Numbered from the stretch's first letter, positions 6,827 through 13,923 are shown. The stretch is 19,121 nucleotides of DNA from JANWXR01 sp033577755 (GCA_033577755.1 JAVQXV010000045.1:1-19121); one strand, 5' to 3'. Made by a program: numbers and translations. The notes: generated by a model not told the origin, from the letters alone.

Positions 6827-7300
6827 TTACGCCGCCGGCGCTTCTGCCTGCTCTTCTTTGAGCAGGCCACGCGCGCGTAGGCGCTTCTTGATGTCAATCA
6901 GGTTCTTACGGCCCAGACCTTCAATCGTCAGCATGTTTTCGTCGCCGGACTTGACGCGTTCCGCCAGCTCGGCCACAGTGTTCAGGCCTGCGCCGGTGAG
7001 TAGCGCGGTGACGCGCTCATCCAGTCCCAGACCGGCAATGCTTTGCTCCATCTGTTGCCGGGCAGCCTCACGCGCCTGCTTCTCTGCCTGATACCGCGTG
7101 CGCGCCTCCAGCTTCTTGTAGAAGCGGTCCACCTGACCTTCGGTGTCCACGATGCGTTGCTCGCCCGTGAAGAACGGGTGGCACTTCGAGCAGACGTCGG
7201 TGTGAATCACTTCGCGCGTCGAGCCGGTCGTCCAGGTGTTGCCGCATGAGCAAATCACCGTGGCGTTTGCAAAGTACTTCGGATGAATCTTTTCTTTCAT
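6827..7300 (-). CDS. rpmE: ribosomal protein L31 fused to an RNAP alpha-CTD-like domain
   Basis: Residues 1-66 are a zinc-binding (C+) L31 of the large ribosomal subunit: MKEKIHPKY, CSCG (Cys17, Cys19), DVCSKCHPFFTGEQR (Cys37, Cys40) and VDRFYKKL. The protein then continues to 157 residues, where L31 is normally about 66-80. A charged helical linker (67-87) leads to a domain at 88-148 (LGLDERVTALLTGAG, LNTVAELAERV, LTIEGLGRKNLIDIKKRL) that resembles the helix-hairpin-helix fold of the RNA polymerase alpha C-terminal domain. An Ala/Glu tail closes it. I chose ATG 7300 because GGAGG lies 5 nt upstream and MKEKIHPKY is the family start. It is the last gene of rplU-rpmA-rpmE. The fusion suggests a ribosome-bound nucleic-acid or polymerase contact, which is inference. 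Confidence 0.93.
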   Translation of the reverse strand: MKEKIHPKYFANATVICSCGNTWTTGSTREVIHTDVCSKCHPFFTGEQRIVDTEGQVDRFYKKLEARTRYQAEKQAREAARQQMEQSIAGLGLDERVTALLTGAGLNTVAELAERVKSGDENMLTIEGLGRKNLIDIKKRLRARGLLKEEQAEAPAA

Positions 7301-7319
7301 ATCGGCCTCCGGCCCCGGC

Positions 7320-7374
7320 AAGGTTGGAGATGGGGGATCTGAGATTAAGTCTCCAATCTTCAGTCTCTAATCTC
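7320..7374. repeat. GGAGATT-type inverted repeat between rpmA and rpmE
   Basis: AAGGTTGGAGA (7320-7330) pairs with TCTCCAATCTT (7350-7360) with one mismatch, and GAGATTA (7341-7347) with TAATCTC (7368-7374). The repeat contains the rpmA stop codon (7367-7369) and fills the rpmA-rpmE gap. It is related in wording to the AGATTGA tandem at 1-42. Confidence 0.7.
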
Positions 7375-7636
7375 CACTCTTTATCACCGGCAGCACGCTG
7401 ACTTTCTTCTGGCCGTTGGGCAGGGTATCGTACCTGACGATGCCGTCGGCCACAGCAAAGAGCGTGTCGTCGCCGCCGACCATGACGTTCAGGCCGGGCT
7501 TGATCTTGGTGCCGCGCTGGCGCACCAAGATGTTGCCGGAGCGCACCATCTCGCCACCGAACTTCTTGACGCCCAAGCGTTGGGCATTGCTGTCGCGACC
7601 GTTGCGGCTGGAACCGCCGCCTTTCTTATGAGCCAT
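7367..7636 (-). CDS. rpmA: ribosomal protein L27
   Basis: The 89-residue protein belongs to the large ribosomal subunit, and its N-terminus reaches toward the peptidyl-transferase centre. MAHKKGGGSSRNGRDSNAQR, LGVKKFGGE, GNILVRQRGTK and GLNVMVGGDDTLFAVADG are all family signatures, and the length is normal. There is no N-terminal extension of the cleaved Firmicutes type. It lies 12 nt downstream of rplU, whose stop region provides AGAGG as ribosome-binding site. The final codons and stop fall in the intergenic repeat. Confidence 0.97.
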   Translation of the reverse strand: MAHKKGGGSSRNGRDSNAQRLGVKKFGGEMVRSGNILVRQRGTKIKPGLNVMVGGDDTLFAVADGIVRYDTLPNGQKKVSVLPVIKSGD

Positions 7637-7648
7637 GTGCGATAACCT

Positions 7649-7963
7649 CTAGCCTTCGATTTTCTCAATCTTCACTTGCGTGTAAATCTGCCGATGGCCG
7701 CGGCGGCGGCGCTGGCGCTCCTTGGGTTTGTAGCGGAAGGAGTACGTCTTCTCGCCCTTGACCTCGCCGAGCACGGTGCCGGTGACCTGCGCGCCGGCAA
7801 TGTGCGGCGTGCCTATGGTGACGGCCTCGCCATCGGCAATCAGCAGCACTTCTTTGAAGGTATAGCTGCTGCCGGCCTCGGCGCTCAAACGCTGCACGTT
7901 CAGCGTGGCGCCTTCTTCGCAGCGGTACTGGTTACCGCCGCTCTGCACGATTGCATACTTCAT
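7649..7963 (-). CDS. rplU: ribosomal protein L21
   Basis: The 104-residue large-subunit protein binds 23S rRNA. MKYAIVQSGGNQYRCEEG, the central EVLLIADGEAVTIGTP and the basic C-terminal RYKPKERQRRRRGHRQIYTQ identify it, at normal length. Start ATG 7963 is set by AAGGAG 9 nt upstream; the longer open frame to 8098 runs through the leader and is rejected. It is the first gene of rplU-rpmA-rpmE, the usual L21-L27 pairing with L31 added. It is probably regulated through the structured leader at 7964-8063 from the promoter at 8070-8098. Confidence 0.97.
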   Translation of the reverse strand: MKYAIVQSGGNQYRCEEGATLNVQRLSAEAGSSYTFKEVLLIADGEAVTIGTPHIAGAQVTGTVLGEVKGEKTYSFRYKPKERQRRRRGHRQIYTQVKIEKIEG

Positions 7964-8063
7964 AATTTGCTCCTTGACTTCGCCGCGTTCCAAAGCCCTT
8001 GTGCGACTCGTACTTGCGAGCATGGACACAAACGCGCCCCGGCGGTTGGCTCCGGGGCAACGC
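7964..8063 (-). promoter_or_regulatory. structured 5' leader of the rplU operon
   Basis: From the predicted start near 8063 the leader is about 100 nt. It can fold a stem from CGCGttgCCCCGG with CCGGGGCGCG, then TTGTG/CACAA enclosing CTCG caagta CGAG, before the AAGGAG and ATG. Such hairpins fit an L21-type autoregulatory leader, but I do not recognise it as a known class. Confidence 0.45.
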
Positions 8064-8069
8064 GCGGGA

Positions 8070-8098
8070 ATTATATGCCGGAGGTGAAGACACGTCAA
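8070..8098 (-). promoter_or_regulatory. strong sigma-70-type promoter of rplU-rpmA-rpmE
   Basis: On the minus strand TTGACG (8098-8093), exactly 17 bp and TATAAT (8075-8070) give 5/6 and 6/6 consensus matches, as expected for a highly expressed ribosomal operon. A truncated MITE-like copy begins 15 bp upstream of the -35. Confidence 0.82.
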
Positions 8099-8113
8099 CA
8101 GCTCACCTCAGCC

Positions 8114-8198
8114 GTGTGTACGCACAGGTTGTCAGGGAACGTGCCGCCCCTTCGCCCTTCGGCGGGCTTTGCGAAGCGAAGCCATGCTCAGGCATCAT
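8114..8198 (-). mobile_element. MITE-like element, copy 2 (truncated, inverted)
   Basis: GTGTGTACGCACAGGTTGTC begins at 8114 and matches the right end of the intact copies in reverse orientation through the CCGCCCCTTCGCCCTTCGGCGGGC arm. After about 85 bp similarity stops near CTCAGG, with no second terminal repeat and no target duplication. It is a relic. Confidence 0.8.
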
Positions 8199-8227
8199 GA
8201 GTCACAGACGTACCTCGACGAATGAAG

Positions 8228-8252
8228 TAGTGCGTATCGCATATTGCGTGGT
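8228..8252. repeat. CGCAATACGC-type repeat, degraded copy
   Basis: TAGTGCGTATCGCATATTGCGTGG keeps the GCGTAT/ATTGCG words of the palindromes at 848-900 and 4666-4730 but no longer forms long perfect arms. The 8099-8262 gap holds only this and the truncated element. Confidence 0.55.
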
Positions 8253-8262
8253 ACACGGCGCG

Positions 8263-9657
8263 TCAGGCGTCACGGTCACCGTTTGAGTTGGCGATGAAGC
8301 GGAAGCCTTCGAGCGAGAGCGCCGGGACGCGATGCAGGCCGTAGAAGCCGGAGAGGGTACGCAGCTCGTGTCCTACGGCGCGTGTGCCCCGCAGCGCGGT
8401 CACCAGCTCCTGATCAAAGCGCAGGTTGTGCACCGGATAGGCCAGCTCACCGCGCTCGATCCACCAGACGGCGTCGCGCGTGGTTCCGGTGGCGGCAGCG
8501 TTGTGGCTGGAAGTCTGACGCACGTACCAGAAGCGGTTGATGTACAAACCGCGCTCGACTCCGGCAATCATCTCCTCTACCGAATGCGTGCCCGGCGCGA
8601 TAACGAGATTCTCCGGCGCGGGGCCGTCCCAGTCCTCGTCATCGTAAGGCTGGGCGTGGCCGGTGGAGGTCTTGCCCGGCTCATTGGCGGCGGTCAGGCG
8701 GTCGTACACCGGCGAGAGCGGCACGCCGTTCTGCACGATGCGGACGCGCTGCTTGGGCATGCCCTCGCAATCGAAGGCGCGCGGGAAGCCGTCCGGGTCG
8801 AAGGCATCGTCGGTGATGGAGATGAGCGGCGAGAGACACAGCTCGCCGAAGCGCCCGTGCATCCAGCTGCGTTCCTCCTGCACGGCCAGCGCGCCCATGC
8901 CGTCCTCGACCATCGCTTCGAGCAGGACGAGCACAGCGTAAGGCTCTAGCACCACCGGGTACTCGCCCGGCGGGAGGGTGCGCGCAGCGCGTTTAGTGCG
9001 GGCCTGCGCCAGAGCCTGGCGCCGGAGCGCGTCGAAATCAATCTGCTCCAGCCGCCAGCCACTGGCATGCGCGTACGCCGAGGCGCGCGGCTGCTCCTGC
9101 TCGACGACGAAGGTGAAGTCCACCTGCGTGCTGGGCGCGTAGGCGAACAGACCTTTGGAATTCATCAACGCGTACTCGGAGCGCGTGGCGCTGTACGAGC
9201 CGGAGGCCAGCAGTCCGGCAGACCGCGCGGCGGCGCTCAGTTCGGCCACGGTGCGCGCTCGCGCTAAGGGGTCGGCGCACAGGGAGGCCACGCGCTCGTC
9301 ATAGGCGGTCGGCACCGCGGGGTAGGTCTGCGGCTCCGGCAGGCCGGGCCAGTCCGGGTTCTCCGGGAGGTGGTGTGCCAGTTCGCAGGCGGTGCGCACG
9401 GCGCGCTCCAGCCCGGCGTCGCTCAAGTCATTGGTCGTCGCTGTGCCCACCCGTCGCCCCAGCACGGCGCGCACTTCGAGCGTCGCGTCGCGCTCAGCTA
9501 CGTTCTGATGGATGACGTTGTGGGAAAAGCGGGTAAGCGCTTCGTCACTGACGGAGAAGACGGCTTCGGTCTCATCCGCCTCTGAAAGAGCTAGCACGCG
9601 CTCCAGCAGGTGGCGGATCTGCCTCGGCCCGGACGGGCCGGCTTCCTTCTTTGCCAT
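8263..9657 (-). CDS. TldD/PmbA family protein, TldE (PmbA)-like
   Basis: TldD/TldE form a heterodimeric metalloprotease that trims unfolded peptides, matures microcin B17 and degrades the CcdA antitoxin. This 464-residue protein has the family N-terminus (DETEAVFSVSDEALTRFSHN, 28-47) and the C-terminal signature GLYINRFWYVR then TGTTRDAVWWIERGELAYP. The catalytic HEXXXH of TldD is absent: the equivalent helix reads LLEAMVEDGMGALAVQEE. It is therefore TldE-like and should need a TldD partner, which is not in this window. It starts 13 nt after the ATP-grasp gene, so the two are probably co-transcribed. The ribosome-binding site is poor. Confidence is good for the family, moderate for the subtype. 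Confidence 0.85.
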   Translation of the reverse strand: MAKKEAGPSGPRQIRHLLERVLALSEADETEAVFSVSDEALTRFSHNVIHQNVAERDATLEVRAVLGRRVGTATTNDLSDAGLERAVRTACELAHHLPENPDWPGLPEPQTYPAVPTAYDERVASLCADPLARARTVAELSAAARSAGLLASGSYSATRSEYALMNSKGLFAYAPSTQVDFTFVVEQEQPRASAYAHASGWRLEQIDFDALRRQALAQARTKRAARTLPPGEYPVVLEPYAVLVLLEAMVEDGMGALAVQEERSWMHGRFGELCLSPLISITDDAFDPDGFPRAFDCEGMPKQRVRIVQNGVPLSPVYDRLTAANEPGKTSTGHAQPYDDEDWDGPAPENLVIAPGTHSVEEMIAGVERGLYINRFWYVRQTSSHNAAATGTTRDAVWWIERGELAYPVHNLRFDQELVTALRGTRAVGHELRTLSGFYGLHRVPALSLEGFRFIANSNGDRDA

Positions 9658-9670
9658 AGAATTCAGGTAT

Positions 9671-11161
9671 TCAGGCCGGCTGCGGCGCGCCCGGCCCGCT
9701 TAGCTTTAGGCCGGAGCGGCCTACCAGTGCGCCGCACATGCCACCGCGCTGGGCAACGTTCACCACCATCTTTTGTGAAGCGCGGCCCAACAGCGCAAGG
9801 CCGTACTTGGTCGGCGCCAACCCGAACACGGTGTAGAACGGTTCGAGGCTCACCCGGCCATCGGCGGCCAAGACCGGGAACTCATAGACGGGGATGCGGG
9901 CCACGCGCTGTACCACCCAGTCCTCTTCGTTCTTCTCGGCGCTGACCACCGCCTCCTGGATAGCCGCCTCCCACTCGCCCTGCGTCACGGCATGGCCGAT
10001 GATGACACGGTCACCGCCGTAAGAGCGGTTGGGCTTGAGGACGTGCAGGTCGTGCTCGCGACGTACGTACTCCAGCAGGTCAACCGTTTCGCCGTCGGGC
10101 AGGGTGGTGCGCCGGTCGCGCAGCACGCGCGTCCAGAGCACATGGCGGCGGAACACCTGGCGCTCGTCGGCGCTGAAGTACTTTTGCGTGAACTGCGGGT
10201 CGGTGAGCAGCTCCCAGCAGCTTTTATGGTCGAACTCGCCGGCCAGCGAAGAGATGACGCGGTTGCCGCGAAATAGCAAGCGCATCGGTTTGATGTCTAG
10301 ACCTTGCTCTTCTTCGTACAACAGGTCACGCACCTCGTAATCGCGATAAATCACGTCCACGCGCCGCCCGTTGCACAACACTTCACCATCAAGCTCGTAT
10401 AGCTCGCTCGGGTCGGTGTGCATGATGGTCAGGTCATGTTCCAACCGATAATACTCGACGAGCGCTTCCTGCTCCACCGGGCCGTCGCCGCTGTATTTCG
10501 GCTCGACGAAGGCGATGTTTCCGTAGGACCGGCCAATGGCTTCGAGGTGGTCGAGGACTTCACGCATGAATAGCTCGCGCAGGTCTTGCGCCGGCTCGAG
10601 TCGCAGATGCGGCTCGTAACGATTCAGCAGCGGCATCACCACTTCAGCCAGCATCTGCTCACAGGCCGGGATGAGGTGAATGCCACCCACGCCGGAGAGG
10701 TTCGGCTCCATGAACAGCAGCGAGTCCTTCCACATCGGGCCGGTCAGATCCACTACGGCGTCTAGCCGGCCAAAGACGGGGTTGTTCTCGCGATGGTCTG
10801 GCCCCCAGTTGTCCCACAACCATTTTTCTTCAGGCGGGGTGAGCGGCGTCACCCGGCGCACAGCGAAGTCCTGGAGGTAAAGATCGGGCAGGCGCTTGAG
10901 GGCATTGATCAGGGTGAGGGCGACGAAGTGCATGTAGCCGAGCTGATCGGGCAGGACGCCGGTAGGCCGCATCATGATGGGGATGACCTCGGCCTGGCCT
11001 TCGCGCATGTACACCAGCCGGCGGCGCAGGGCTTCGTCGCGCATCCGCTCCACCAGTTCGGCTACCTCGCCGGGCGAGAGTCGCAGAAAGGCGCGCCGCA
11101 ACTGCGCATCGAGCGTCGTGCCGATCAGGCCGCGTTCCTCGGCAGGAGTGAGGATGGTCAT
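9671..11161 (-). CDS. predicted ATP-grasp protein (circularly permuted/glutathionylspermidine-synthase-like), substrate unknown
   Basis: I do not recognise an exact family. The 496-residue protein shows ATP-grasp-like traits: FMEPNLSGVGGIHLIP (150-165), VDVIYRDYEVRDLL (268-281), a nucleotide-loop-like LKPNRSYGGDRVIIG (375-389), a hinge-like WVVQRVARIP (415-424) and acidic EPFYTVFG (440-447) before NVAQRGGM (468-475). The metal and acceptor region preceding the glycine-rich loop suggests the permuted order of the glutathionylspermidine-synthase-like group. Such enzymes form amide bonds with ATP. I chose ATG 11161 (MTILTPAEE), with GAGG 8 nt upstream; the longer frame to 11260 runs into a MITE-like copy. 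It lies between an alkaline-phosphatase-superfamily gene and a TldE-like gene, all in one direction. Confidence 0.6.
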   Translation of the reverse strand: MTILTPAEERGLIGTTLDAQLRRAFLRLSPGEVAELVERMRDEALRRRLVYMREGQAEVIPIMMRPTGVLPDQLGYMHFVALTLINALKRLPDLYLQDFAVRRVTPLTPPEEKWLWDNWGPDHRENNPVFGRLDAVVDLTGPMWKDSLLFMEPNLSGVGGIHLIPACEQMLAEVVMPLLNRYEPHLRLEPAQDLRELFMREVLDHLEAIGRSYGNIAFVEPKYSGDGPVEQEALVEYYRLEHDLTIMHTDPSELYELDGEVLCNGRRVDVIYRDYEVRDLLYEEEQGLDIKPMRLLFRGNRVISSLAGEFDHKSCWELLTDPQFTQKYFSADERQVFRRHVLWTRVLRDRRTTLPDGETVDLLEYVRREHDLHVLKPNRSYGGDRVIIGHAVTQGEWEAAIQEAVVSAEKNEEDWVVQRVARIPVYEFPVLAADGRVSLEPFYTVFGLAPTKYGLALLGRASQKMVVNVAQRGGMCGALVGRSGLKLSGPGAPQPA

Positions 11162-11232
11162 GGCTAGCCTCGCCTGGAGTGGGCAAAAGTTTAACGGAAA
11201 CGGAAGTCCCGTCAAACGGTTGACGAGGGATA

Positions 11233-11394
11233 GTGTGCACGCAAAACCTGTCCGCCGCACCCTGACCCTTCGGCTTCGCTCAGCGTCCGCTCAGGATGCC
11301 CGCCGCGCAGGCCATCCTGAGCGTGGCTTCGCCGAGCGAAGCCCGCCGAAGGGCGAAGGGGCGGCACGTTCCCTGACAACCTGTGCGTGCACAC
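11233..11394 (+). mobile_element. MITE-like element, copy 3 (162 bp, intact)
   Basis: It has GTGTGCACGCAAA at the left and TGTGCGTGCACAC at the right, flanked by a perfect 8-bp duplication gagggata (11225-11232 and 11395-11402). The interior is the same palindrome as copy 1 but shorter. It sits 71 bp upstream of the ATP-grasp start and downstream of the phosphatase-superfamily gene, next to degraded AACGGATGG repeat words (11403-11432). Confidence 0.9.
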
Positions 11395-11461
11395 GAGGGA
11401 TAAACAAACGAATGGGGGGATGAAACGGATGGCCCCTTCGGCGGTCTGCGCGGGTCGCCGC

Positions 11462-12964
11462 TTACCACCCCATCACCGCACAGAGCGCCGTCATCAAATC
11501 AACTATGCCGGGGCGGCGATTGCCTTCGGCACGACAGCGCTCCATCACAGCATGTTCTGCCGCCAGGCGCAGCGCAGCCACCTGCGCCGGCGCACCGTCC
11601 GGCCAGCCGAGTGAGAGCACACACTCCGAATCGTCCGGGTGCAAACCGCCGTGGACGCCTCTAGCCGGTGCGCCGAAGTAGTAGCCGCCGGCATAGTTCG
11701 AGAGCAGCACCAGGTCGCCGCTGACCGGCGAGGCCAGATGTCGCAGCCGATTGACGGCGTCCACCGTTGCGATTTCGGGATGAGCGCGCAGATAGTCAGG
11801 GATTGGGAGCAGTTCGCCTTCCGGCGTGAGTGCGGAGTAATCGGCGTCCCAACCATCCCGCTCGACGTTGCGCACCAGAATCATTGCCAGCGAGTCACGC
11901 AGGGTCGGCGCATATTTCCCGGTCAGCGTCGCCTCCCAGAACGCCCGGCCTACCGGCAGCACATCCTCGGCGAAGCGCGGTGCATCCGCCCAGGCGCCGG
12001 TGCGGTGGTGTAGGTACACATGCGCCAGACCGCCGTTGCAGGCAACGACTGCGTCCACGTTCGGGTCTTCGCCGGGCAGGTCGTGCACATCCAGGCCAAG
12101 AGCGTCGAAGACGTGGCCCAGTTCGCGGTCGAAGGGGAAGCTCAAACGCAGCGAGTGCATGGCGTCGGGGATGACGGCGAACTGGCCATGGTCGGAGACG
12201 ATGGCAAACAGTGTGTTGTCGAGCAGGCGATGACGGGCCAACGCTTCCGTCAGGTGGGCGACTTGTGCATCCAATACGCGCGTGAGATAGTCGTATTGCG
12301 AAGCCGGCCCCTCGCGGTGCGAATGATGGTCAAGGCCCATGAAATACGCCGTAAGCACGTCAGGCCGTGCTCCGCTTTCGAGGTGGGCAATCAGCGCGGC
12401 GACCATCTGTCCGTCGAATTGTTCGGCCGCCAGGCCGATCAGCCCGCCGATTTTGGTGAAGCGAGCGATGTCCAATAGATTAGGGCGCAGCCAGTGGGTG
12501 GCCCCGCGCGCAATCATGTTGTGCGCTACCACCGAGGTCAGTCCGCGTTGGGCCGCGCGCTCGTAGAGTGTGGTTACCTTCGGCGCCAGCAACTCGTTCG
12601 CCAGGCCGGCCTCGCCGAAGTACACGGCAATAGCATCATCCACGGCCAGCGTATCGCCGATGTCGAAGGCGTAGAAGCGGGGCCGGCCGCCGCTCCGCTT
12701 GCCGAATCGGTCAAAGAACTGATTGCCCATCAGCCCGTGCTGTTCAGGGTGCGCGCCGGTGAAGAGCGAGGCCTGACAAGGGAAGGTGATGGACGGGGCG
12801 TTGCTGACGGCCTCGAAGTGGATGCCGCGCTGCGCGTCAGGGCCGCCCAGTAGGTGGGCGAGCGCCGGTGCCTTGCCGTCGGCCAGCGCCTGCAGGAATA
12901 CCTCGCGGCGCAGCCCGTCAATATCCACAATCACCAGACGTTCCGGTAAATGAGACCTGGACAT
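11462..12964 (-). CDS. alkaline phosphatase superfamily hydrolase (type I phosphodiesterase/NPP-like)
   Basis: Enzymes of this superfamily hydrolyse phosphate mono- or diesters, or nucleotide pyrophosphates, with two metal ions. The 500-residue protein has the ligand Asp14 in IVDIDGLR, a nucleophile-region Thr60 in APSITFPCQASLFTGAHPEQ, LDHHSH (211-216) and SDHGQF (257-262), and a late HGGLHPDD that supplies another metal His. No signal peptide is visible from ATG 12964, so it is probably cytoplasmic, unlike many relatives. AAGG lies 8 nt before that ATG. A second in-frame ATG at 12991 overlaps the TATAAT box and is unlikely. The substrate cannot be told. A promoter candidate at 12990-13017 is shared back-to-back with the CYTH gene. 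Confidence 0.85.
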   Translation of the reverse strand: MSRSHLPERLVIVDIDGLRREVFLQALADGKAPALAHLLGGPDAQRGIHFEAVSNAPSITFPCQASLFTGAHPEQHGLMGNQFFDRFGKRSGGRPRFYAFDIGDTLAVDDAIAVYFGEAGLANELLAPKVTTLYERAAQRGLTSVVAHNMIARGATHWLRPNLLDIARFTKIGGLIGLAAEQFDGQMVAALIAHLESGARPDVLTAYFMGLDHHSHREGPASQYDYLTRVLDAQVAHLTEALARHRLLDNTLFAIVSDHGQFAVIPDAMHSLRLSFPFDRELGHVFDALGLDVHDLPGEDPNVDAVVACNGGLAHVYLHHRTGAWADAPRFAEDVLPVGRAFWEATLTGKYAPTLRDSLAMILVRNVERDGWDADYSALTPEGELLPIPDYLRAHPEIATVDAVNRLRHLASPVSGDLVLLSNYAGGYYFGAPARGVHGGLHPDDSECVLSLGWPDGAPAQVAALRLAAEHAVMERCRAEGNRRPGIVDLMTALCAVMGW

Positions 12965-12989
12965 TGGGCAACCTTGTAGCGGTTGCCGC

Positions 12990-13017
12990 ATTATAATGAA
13001 GTTGGCATCAAGCTCAA
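12990..13017 (-). promoter_or_regulatory. promoter of the phosphatase-superfamily gene, overlapping a divergent -10
   Basis: On the minus strand TTGAGC (13017-13012), 16 bp and TATAAT (12995-12990) lie about 20 nt before the likely transcript start of the gene at 12964. The symmetrical ATTATAAT also gives TATAAT on the plus strand (12992-12997) toward the CYTH gene, though with no good -35. Confidence 0.55.
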
Positions 13018-13082
13018 GCCGGCAATGTTTAGTTTTGGCTTCAATCCCCACGACCGGTCGCTCGGCCGATGAGCATAGCAAA

Positions 13083-13577
13083 ATGGGAATCGAGATCGAA
13101 CGCAAGTTTTTGGTGAACGGTAACGGCTGGCGCACAAGTATCGGGCAGGCTGCGCCCGGCGTACGCTATCGTCAGGGCTATCTGCCGACAGACTCAAGTG
13201 TCACCGTGCGGGTGCGCGTCGCCGGCGAGCGCGCTTACCTGACCATCAAAGGCCTGCATGCCGGTTTGAGCCGCGCCGAGTTCGAGTACGAGATTCCGCT
13301 GGCCGACGCCGAGCAAATGTTGGAGACGCTGTGCCTGCAGCCGATCATCGAGAAAACGCGCTACCGCGTCCCTTGTGCCGGGCTAACCTGGGAGGTGGAC
13401 GAGTTCGGCGGCGCGAACGCACCTTTGGTATTGGCCGAGATTGAATTGGAGAGCGAAGCGCAGCTGCTGAATACACCGGATTGGATCGGTCCGGAGGTTT
13501 CGTCCGACGTGCGGTACACTAATTTCTACCTCTCGCAATATCCCTACTCCACGTGGAAGCCGGAAGCAGATAAATAG
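13083..13577 (+). CDS. CYTH domain protein (triphosphate tunnel metalloenzyme-like)
   Basis: CYTH proteins form an eight-stranded tunnel that binds triphosphorylated substrates; bacterial members are often inorganic triphosphatases. The 164-residue product starts with the signature EIERKF (4-9). It continues with RYRQGYL, VTVRVRVAGERAYLTIKG (40-57), RAEFEYEIP, IEKTRYRVP and WEVDEFGGANAPLVLAEIELE, supplying the alternating basic and acidic residues of the tunnel, and ends with DVRYTNFYLSQYP. Start ATG 13083 places the signature at the N-terminus, as in the family; the upstream frame to 12996 is not conserved in character. There is no clear Shine-Dalgarno. It is divergent from the phosphatase-superfamily gene. 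The same frame continues after its TAG stop into a relic (13578-13697). Confidence 0.88.
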   Translation: MGIEIERKFLVNGNGWRTSIGQAAPGVRYRQGYLPTDSSVTVRVRVAGERAYLTIKGLHAGLSRAEFEYEIPLADAEQMLETLCLQPIIEKTRYRVPCAGLTWEVDEFGGANAPLVLAEIELESEAQLLNTPDWIGPEVSSDVRYTNFYLSQYPYSTWKPEADK

Positions 13578-13697
13578 CCTGTCGAGCACACGGCGAAAGG
13601 CGTGCAGCCGGAGATTTACTTCTTCGGCGAGCGCTTCCCGGCTACGGTGGTGAAGGAGCCGCTGTGCGATCCCGGAAATGCGCGGTTGAAAGCCTAA
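13578..13697 (+). pseudogene. C-terminal relic resembling GcvT/aminomethyltransferase-type proteins
   Basis: Directly after the CYTH stop, in the same frame, about 39 codons read through to TAA (13695-13697). They include IYFFGERFPATVVKEPLCDP and end NARLKA. The pattern of G-x-R-x-P-A-x-V-V-x-x-P-L-x-D-P-x-N-x-R resembles the extreme C-terminus of GcvT-like folate-dependent aminomethyltransferases and related dimethylglycine/sarcosine dehydrogenases. No start, body or cofactor site remains, so it is a fragment left by deletion or rearrangement. The identification rests on a short motif. Confidence 0.5.
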
Positions 13698-13812
13698 CGC
13701 GGCCTCCTGCTGCAACCGAAGGAATCCACGAAGGGCACGAAGTTACACGAAGAGCGTGCAAAGTTCTAAAGCAGTTTCCGGCTTGAGCTGTGGCAAGGCA
13801 TGTATAATGCCC

Positions 13813-13915
13813 GTGTGCACGCAAAACATGTCAGCCGCACCCTGAGCGGATGCTGAGCGAAGCGAAGCGGCAGTCGAAGGGGCGGCACGTTCCCTGACAA
13901 CCTTTGCGTGCACAC
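13813..13915 (+). mobile_element. MITE-like element, copy 4 (103 bp, intact, shortest)
   Basis: GTGTGCACGCAAA starts the copy and TTTGCGTGCACAC ends it. The perfect 8-bp duplication taatgccc lies at 13805-13812 and 13916-13923. The interior keeps only CCCTGAGCGG...GTCGAAGGGGCGGC. The left duplication is part of a TATAAT-like box (13803-13808). The 13698-13804 stretch before it holds only a short CCACGAAGGGCACGAAG-type word repeat. Confidence 0.9.
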
Positions 13916-13923
13916 TAATGCCC

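Noticed and set aside
8263..9657. Active TldD protease
   Set aside because: The HEXXXH zinc motif is absent from the expected helix, so it is called TldE/PmbA-like instead.
11162..11260. 33-residue N-terminal extension of the ATP-grasp gene
   Set aside because: Its first codons lie in the MITE-like element, and a better ribosome-binding site precedes ATG 11161.
13698..13804. Small gene between the relic and element copy 4
   Set aside because: It has only short frames and a CCACGAAGGGCACGAAG word repeat, with no start signal or protein motif.
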